A DNA stretch of 64,000 bases, taken from assembly GCA_017547085.1 (NCBI GenBank), contig JAFYQM010000066.1, forward strand, positions 1-64,000. The letters run 5' to 3'. Source of the stretch: Oscillibacter sp. (lineage in GTDB: Bacteria > Bacillota > Clostridia > Oscillospirales > Oscillospiraceae). A program made the position numbers and the translations under genes. How positions within the stretch are numbered: the first letter of the stretch is position 1; each line of letters begins with the position of its first letter. Below, piece by piece: positions 60,250 to 64,000 of the stretch. The notes under the pieces were generated by a model, which was not told where the DNA came from, made no database searches, and was given only the letters and a program-made list of their open reading frames with translations.

Positions 60250-61123
60250 AATCCAGCGGAAGTATCCCTTTGAAAAATTGAGTACCGAAGAATTGGAAAA
60301 ACTGCTTGTCCAGGATTTTGCCGCCACAGATGGAGCCGAGCCCGATGTGGACTACATCATGGCGATCATGGAGGTGATTAACGAAAGAGAAAAGGCCGCG
60401 GGACGTCAGTCCGACGTGGATGCGGCGTGGGAAGAATTTCAGAACGAGTATCAGGGACAAGCCGCTGCCTTTGACCGCACCATCCAACGTGAAGCCGAAT
60501 CATCAGATCATCTCAAAACTTCTTCAGCTCAAATCGCCCGGAAAAGAACGCGCGTGTTTCGTTATGTACTGGTGGCTGCTGTGCTCGTCGTCCTGCTGTG
60601 TGGTACGGCATCCGGTTTTGGTCGGGTCTTTCAGGCCATGGTCAACTGGACGGCGGAAACCTTTGGTTTTGAGTCGCCTTACGGAGTGGAAGGTTCTTTG
60701 GAAGAGGCCGAACTGGAAGATCCCTATGTCTTCCTGAGAAAGGCAGTAGCCGAATATACAGGCCTCCCGGTTGTGCCCAAATGGGCGCCAGAGGGAACGT
60801 TTTCATCGGTTGAAGGTGGTGTGCAGAAAACTGAGCGAAAAGATTCCATGCATTTTTCGGGCAACTATAAGACCGACAGGGGTGAATTTGTTGTCCGCGT
60901 TATGATTCATAATGAAATCCCCTCGCAATATACAGGCGCTTATCAATGGAATGAAGCGCAAGTTCCCGTAAACCACAAAGCCAACGGGTTAAATCATGAG
61001 ATTGTATATAATTATGAGAACAGCGCTGCTGCATGGACCAATGAAAATGTAGAATGTGTCATTCAAGGCGCTTTGAGCGTAGAGGAATTAGAAAAGATGA
61101 TCGATTCTATTTATGAGGAGTAA
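60239..61123 (+). CDS. Membrane protein with extracellular DUF4367-like domain, probable anti-sigma factor
   Basis: A 294-residue protein: cytosolic N-terminal part (1-100, acidic, sigma-binding candidate), one membrane helix (about 103-123, FRYVLVAAVLVVLLCGTASG), and an extracellular domain with the DUF4367 pattern (YTGLPVVPKWAPEG, ending VQGALSVEELEKMI-like). It overlaps the sigma gene start-to-stop. This gene pair is common in Clostridia and usually acts as sigma/anti-sigma. Function here is inferred from topology and context. Confidence 0.8.
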   Translation: MEREIQRKYPFEKLSTEELEKLLVQDFAATDGAEPDVDYIMAIMEVINEREKAAGRQSDVDAAWEEFQNEYQGQAAAFDRTIQREAESSDHLKTSSAQIARKRTRVFRYVLVAAVLVVLLCGTASGFGRVFQAMVNWTAETFGFESPYGVEGSLEEAELEDPYVFLRKAVAEYTGLPVVPKWAPEGTFSSVEGGVQKTERKDSMHFSGNYKTDRGEFVVRVMIHNEIPSQYTGAYQWNEAQVPVNHKANGLNHEIVYNYENSAAAWTNENVECVIQGALSVEELEKMIDSIYEE

Positions 61124-61129
61124 TATTTT

Positions 61130-61576
61130 ATGAGAAAGCTTCCCCGTCGTCTGTTTTGCCTGGCTTCCACGCTTGTGCTGACGCTGTCCCTGCTGCTTCC
61201 CATGGCTTGTGCTGCCGAACAGGCCAGCTATTATTTCGCGTATACCGATGCTGTTGCCTATGCGGAAGCGGACGGAAAAATTCTGGTAGAAGCAGATGCA
61301 CTGGCAACCCACACCATGGATGAGATCGGTGTTGAAAGCATTACTATCTATGAACAACAGGCGGATGGTTCTTATGATGATGTACACACCTACACCCGCT
61401 ATAACACCAGCGGCATGATCCGCACCAACAACTACGAGCACTTTAAAGCGGTCACCTATCAGGGCACTGTCGGCAAAAAGTACTTTGCCTCCATTGCTTT
61501 CTATGCTGCCGATGACGAGGGCAGTGAAACGCTCTACCGCAGTACCTATGTTGTTACTGCGGTTGCCACGCCCTGA
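61130..61576 (+). CDS. Small secreted protein of unknown function
   Basis: A 148-residue protein with a clear Sec signal peptide (basic MRKLPRRLF, hydrophobic core, cleavage near ACAAEQA at residue 28). The mature part is about 120 residues, rich in Tyr, Thr and Ala, probably all-beta. It is 7 nt after the DUF4367 gene and ends in a terminator, so it is the likely output of the sigma operon. No family recognised. Confidence 0.75.
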   Translation: MRKLPRRLFCLASTLVLTLSLLLPMACAAEQASYYFAYTDAVAYAEADGKILVEADALATHTMDEIGVESITIYEQQADGSYDDVHTYTRYNTSGMIRTNNYEHFKAVTYQGTVGKKYFASIAFYAADDEGSETLYRSTYVVTAVATP

Positions 61577-61592
61577 CCCCGCACATCCATAA

Positions 61593-61626
61593 AAAACGGC
61601 CGTCTATGACGGCCGTTTCCTTTTTT
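61593..61626 (+). terminator. Intrinsic terminator of the sigma-factor operon
   Basis: AAACGGCCGT with its complement around ctatg, then TTTCC and six T residues. A second hairpin GACAGTCC/GGACTGTC with a T5 tail lies at 61694-61720. Confidence 0.82.
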
Positions 61627-61730
61627 GAAAAAATTTTTTGTTTTTTGTGTGAATAATAGCCCCGCAGTTGCCATTATGTAGTAGATGCACTTTGACAGTC
61701 CGGCATGGGACTGTCTTTTTGCTGCTCTGA

Positions 61731-61788
61731 TTGTCGAAGTTTGTCGCAGGCGGTCTGATTTTGTCCAACAGGATGACACTTGTCGAAA
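61731..61788 (+). promoter_or_regulatory. Cluster of 0A boxes upstream of the Spo0A-C-like gene
   Basis: TTGTCGAA (61731-61738), TTTGTCGCA (61740-61748), TTTTGTCC (61759-61766) and TTGTCGAAA (61780-61788), all in the same orientation within 58 bp. The first and last match the Spo0A core TGTCGAA exactly; the two between have one or two mismatches. I could not place a convincing -35/-10 pair. Confidence 0.65.
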
Positions 61789-61866
61789 AACGTCGTATCT
61801 TGCAAGTATCCAACATGCGGCAGCACCCGGCATCAGAAATATGATATGTAAGGAGCGTTCAACCCA

Positions 61867-62409
61867 ATGTCAGGGGCAGAAGAGATCGTATTTGAAATCA
61901 GCGGGAATGCACACAGGAATTGTTATGAGGCTTTAAGGGCTGCCGTGGAAATTGCGCACGAGAAATTACCCGTGCAGCTGAGTATGAAAGAACTGTCTGC
62001 AGCTGTCATTCCAAAACTGAAGGGAGAAATCGCTGTCGCCTCTGTTGCCCGCGCACTGGCCCGTGCCACGGAGGACGCATGGGACAACGGCGGACGGGAG
62101 GTTTTGCAGTGCAAATACGGTTTTCGAACTAAGCCTACGCCAAAAGAACTGATTTTCAGATTGGCTCGTGCCATGGAACCGTCCGGAGAATACCGGATCT
62201 TAAAAGACTCCACCGGAAAATGCGGCATCGTTGTCAGTAAGCCGGGGGAAGGGTACTGGATGGCTGTTGCACCATGTCTCAAAGACGAGGACAGGTTGGC
62301 GGCCGTCATCCAGCAGCTGAACCAAGCTCATATGTCCATAGAGCTTTTTCGGGAGTTGGTATTCACCGATATCGTTCTGCCGCTCGTGGAAGGAGAGTCC
62401 GATGTGTGA
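61867..62409 (+). CDS. Orphan Spo0A-C-type DNA-binding protein with extra C-terminal domain
   Basis: A 180-residue protein lacking any receiver domain. Residues about 18-102 align by eye with the Spo0A effector domain: VASVARALARATEDAWDNGG matches [19 protein letters not shown] of the Spo0A in this window, and KPTPKELIFRLARAM matches [15 protein letters not shown]. Residues about 108-175 form an additional domain (CGIVVSKPGEGYWMAVAP, AAVIQQLNQAHMSIELF) that resembles the protein encoded next. SD GGAG is 11 nt before ATG. The last 4 nt overlap the following gene. It should bind 0A-like sites without phosphorylation. Confidence 0.8.
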   Translation: MSGAEEIVFEISGNAHRNCYEALRAAVEIAHEKLPVQLSMKELSAAVIPKLKGEIAVASVARALARATEDAWDNGGREVLQCKYGFRTKPTPKELIFRLARAMEPSGEYRILKDSTGKCGIVVSKPGEGYWMAVAPCLKDEDRLAAVIQQLNQAHMSIELFRELVFTDIVLPLVEGESDV

Positions 62410-62633
62410 AACGATATGACTATCAAGTCATCGAAACCTTTGGTGAGGAGTTTGGTGTTACTACATATGGGCTTTCTGTGTACACAGTGATCGACGAGCA
62501 AACAGCTCCGCGCATATCCATAAAAGACATTTCCTCTAATCGGGCCGCTGTCATACGCTTAGCCGAGCAGTGTCAACGGCTGCAACTGAACCCGATTCAC
62601 CTGCCGGATGTGATCGAGGACTTTCTGTCATAG
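62406..62633 (+). CDS. DUF6514-like small protein
   Basis: A 75-residue protein beginning at GTG 62406 (AAGGAG 8 nt upstream) inside the end of the Spo0A-C-like gene (GTGTGA overlap). The product reads YDYQVIETFGEEFGVTTYGL, then VIDEQTAPRISIKDISSNRA and ends LNPIHLPDVIEDFLS. The pattern of a YG-x-x-V strand, DIS, and a helix with a final D-V-I-E-D-F is that of DUF6514 proteins of Clostridia. The longer in-frame extension into the upstream gene is not used. Function unknown; strict coupling suggests the two proteins work together. Confidence 0.75.
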   Translation: MKRYDYQVIETFGEEFGVTTYGLSVYTVIDEQTAPRISIKDISSNRAAVIRLAEQCQRLQLNPIHLPDVIEDFLS

Positions 62634-62734
62634 CCAATCAAGCAGATCCAGACAAACTGTTCCATGATGATTGGTGACGGCAAGGAGATTGGAGGAAAAC
62701 AAAAATCCGAACTGACGCATAGCATCAGCCCGGA

Positions 62735-62851
62735 TCAATAGTAATCATCATCGTCTATATTGTTGAGGTTATCTGCTCCTGCAAAAAACAGAAGTATTAC
62801 ACCAAGCAAAATAAACCAGATTGCAATTCCAATAATAATTTTAATACCCAT
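62735..62851 (-). CDS. 38-residue membrane peptide
   Basis: A short minus-strand frame starting at ATG 62851, 8 nt after AAAGGGG. One hydrophobic helix (residues 3-24, starting KIIIGIAIWFILLGVILLFF) followed by an acidic tail ending NNIDDDDYY. The SD, the amphipathic boundary and the acidic end make it a credible small membrane protein; similar peptides occur in mobile regions of Firmicutes. Role unknown. Confidence 0.6.
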   Translation of the reverse strand: MGIKIIIGIAIWFILLGVILLFFAGADNLNNIDDDDYY

Positions 62852-63088
62852 ACCAGTATCCCCTTTCTGTGGCACAGCTTAGCACTTTTGTCTCAAGCTT
62901 TCAAGGGAGAATAATTAATCAAGGTTGCGAATTGGATCAGTTTATGGATTTAAGGAGAACCGGTTGGATCCGTACCGTTATCTGCTTTGGGTTTTACGGC
63001 GTGCCTGTCCTAAGCCAGACTGACGAATCTTGGGCTGAAAAACTCCTGCCCTCCAAGGCACCCCAAGAATGTTATATTCCTCAAAAAT
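62852..63088. other. Region without a supported gene
   Basis: A 73-codon plus-strand frame (62869-63090) exists but begins at GTG without an SD and has unlikely composition. I see no promoter, repeat or RNA motif here. Confidence 0.4.
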
Positions 63089-63141
63089 GATTGACCGCCA
63101 TCTCAATGTGTATCGCTGCTCACTGAGATGGCAATCTTTTT
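63089..63141. terminator. Terminator-like hairpin downstream of the DUF234 ATPase gene
   Basis: GCCATCTCA (63097-63105) pairs with TGAGATGGC (63124-63132), followed by AATC and T5 on the plus strand. About 100 nt beyond the minus-strand gene's stop; the stretch 63142-63243 holds nothing visible. Confidence 0.55.
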
Positions 63142-63243
63142 ATACGCGGCTAGCTTTGACGGTTACTTGTAAACCTTGAATTTGCCCTTTATGATTTTCT
63201 CGGCTACAACGACCTTTCGTTCTAAATTTCGCTCTAAAATCAG

Positions 63244-64000
63244 CTACATTGCCTTTAATATATCTTCGTAGCTTACAAGACTCACGTTACCAAGTATTGC
63301 GGCTTTATCTATACAACCTTTTGTAAAGCCAACCTTGGCAAACAGGAACAGATGCGTATTTTTATAGTCAAACAGTTGACTGCGCTGCACAAGTGTTTCG
63401 AGAGTCCCCAGATCAACTTTTTCATTTCTCCACTTGCATTCGGCAAAAACAGCCGCGTTCTTATCCCGTTCTCCTATAATATCAATCTCTGTTTGGCTTT
63501 TTGTCTTAGGATCATTGCCCCACCAACGCCCAAGAGACTTAAACTCGATAGGTGCCTCACCGGAAAGCAGCAACTTCCAGAGATACTGCATAGAAATATC
63601 TTCAAACACCTTTCCCATGTAATCTGTGAAATATGGCTCGATTCTTTTATATGCCAGATCATCCGCACCTCGGGCTATAACGGAATTGTGTGTTAAAACA
63701 AATCTATACCAAAACCGGAACATATTGTCTGCAATAGAATATATCGTCTTACGCGTCATTCTTTCTCCATAAGGGGTTTCTTTCTGAATGATACCAAGAG
63801 AAATTAAGTTCTTAATATAAGTGGCGCACACATGCGTATCCTCACCGACCTTATTGGCAATCTCAGACAAACGAGACGCACCTGAAGCAATCGCTGCAAT
63901 GATCGCGGTATAGGTTGCAGGTTCACGAACTTCCTGTTTCAACAAGTTTGTGGGCTCTTCATAGAGAAAGGAAGTGGGGTTCAGGTACGTGTTTTTAATA
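63244..64000 (-). CDS. DUF234-type AAA ATPase, C-terminal part (N-terminus outside window)
   Basis: About 252 C-terminal residues of an archaeal-type P-loop ATPase. The open frame continues to the right edge (reading YLNPTSFLYEEPTNLLKQEV before the first internal Met), so the true start and Walker motifs are outside. Winged-helix segment: AIASGASRLSEIANKVGEDT, KNLISLGIIQKETPYG. The C-terminal DUF234 domain has TEIDIIGERDKNAAVFAECKW, with the E-x-D ... E-C-K spacing of a PD-(D/E)xK nuclease fold. Such proteins have been linked to defence or toxin-like roles but are not characterised well. Low GC fits the accessory region. Confidence 0.85.
   Translation of the reverse strand, partial: IKNTYLNPTSFLYEEPTNLLKQEVREPATYTAIIAAIASGASRLSEIANKVGEDTHVCATYIKNLISLGIIQKETPYGERMTRKTIYSIADNMFRFWYRFVLTHNSVIARGADDLAYKRIEPYFTDYMGKVFEDISMQYLWKLLLSGEAPIEFKSLGRWWGNDPKTKSQTEIDIIGERDKNAAVFAECKWRNEKVDLGTLETLVQRSQLFDYKNTHLFLFAKVGFTKGCIDKAAILGNVSLVSYEDILKAM

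Noticed and set aside
62869..63090. 73-codon plus-strand frame in the accessory region
   Set aside because: GTG start with no SD or promoter, no recognisable pattern; kept only as a gene-free stretch.
1..64000. CRISPR array, rRNA, complete tRNA or intact insertion sequence
   Set aside because: No regularly spaced repeats, rRNA signatures, cloverleaf or transposase gene was seen on either strand.

Overview
The window looks like chromosome from a GC-rich, endospore-forming member of the Clostridia, most likely an Oscillospiraceae/Flavonifractor-Oscillibacter-type gut anaerobe. This rests on spo0A, spoIVB, spoVAD/spoVAE and spoVAF, a Firmicutes-type division and cell-wall cluster with SpoVD-like PASTA PBP, a meso-DAP-type MurE, and families typical of that group (DUF2812 with PadR, TSCPD protein, EFR1 ferredoxin, DUF6514). 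No species name can be given from the sequence alone.

Layout. 1-6.6 kb: a partial gap gene divergent from a LacI regulator, then a BlaI/BlaR1 pair with an unusually large BlaR1 and a small exported protein. 6.6-13.6 kb: spoVAF, an AEC permease that appears to start at ACG, a PhoR/PhoB-like pair, an HD protein and a FAD/Rieske oxidoreductase. 13.7-25.4 kb: dicarboxylate symporter, pfkA, trkH/trkA, gluQRS, an SNF-type Na+ symporter, a voltage-gated K+ channel with RCK domains, a zinc-ribbon protein and a CDF exporter. 25.4-30.5 kb: small regulators and small proteins, spoVAD-spoVAE (no spoVAC), GNAT, a deacetylase-like lipoprotein and cdd. 30.6-34.4 kb: an operon with a malate/lactate-dehydrogenase-like protein, a flavodoxin-fold reductase and a beta-hydroxyacid dehydrogenase, followed by a Nudix gene. 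34.4-40.1 kb: TSCPD protein, PadR-DUF2812, spo0A, Nudix, EFR1 ferredoxin and spoIVB. 40.2-53.4 kb: the division/cell-wall cluster, all on the minus strand (mraZ-rsmH-ftsL-spoVD-murE-mraY-ftsW-murG-murA-divIB-ftsZ), without murF, murD, murB or murC. 53.6-58.4 kb: coiled-coil protein, coaD, rsmD, rarD on the minus strand, and an Asp23-DAK2 pair on the plus strand.

From about 58.54 kb to the right edge the character changes. A 24-nt tRNA 3' end with its native terminator, but no tRNA body, is followed by about 5.5 kb of more AT-rich accessory DNA. It carries an XRE regulator, a sigma factor/DUF4367/secreted-protein operon, an orphan Spo0A-type DNA-binding domain fused to an extra domain and overlapping a DUF6514-like gene, a 38-residue membrane peptide, and a DUF234-type ATPase cut by the window edge. 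This reads as one end of an island integrated in a tRNA gene.

Cross-cutting signal: perfect or near-perfect 0A boxes (TTTGTCGAA) occur upstream of spo0A, inside the promoter of the small exported protein at 6.05 kb, just downstream of the deacetylase-lipoprotein promoter, and as a cluster upstream of the orphan Spo0A-like gene. Spo0A therefore probably controls several loci here, and the island-borne Spo0A-C protein may interfere with or feed into that control.
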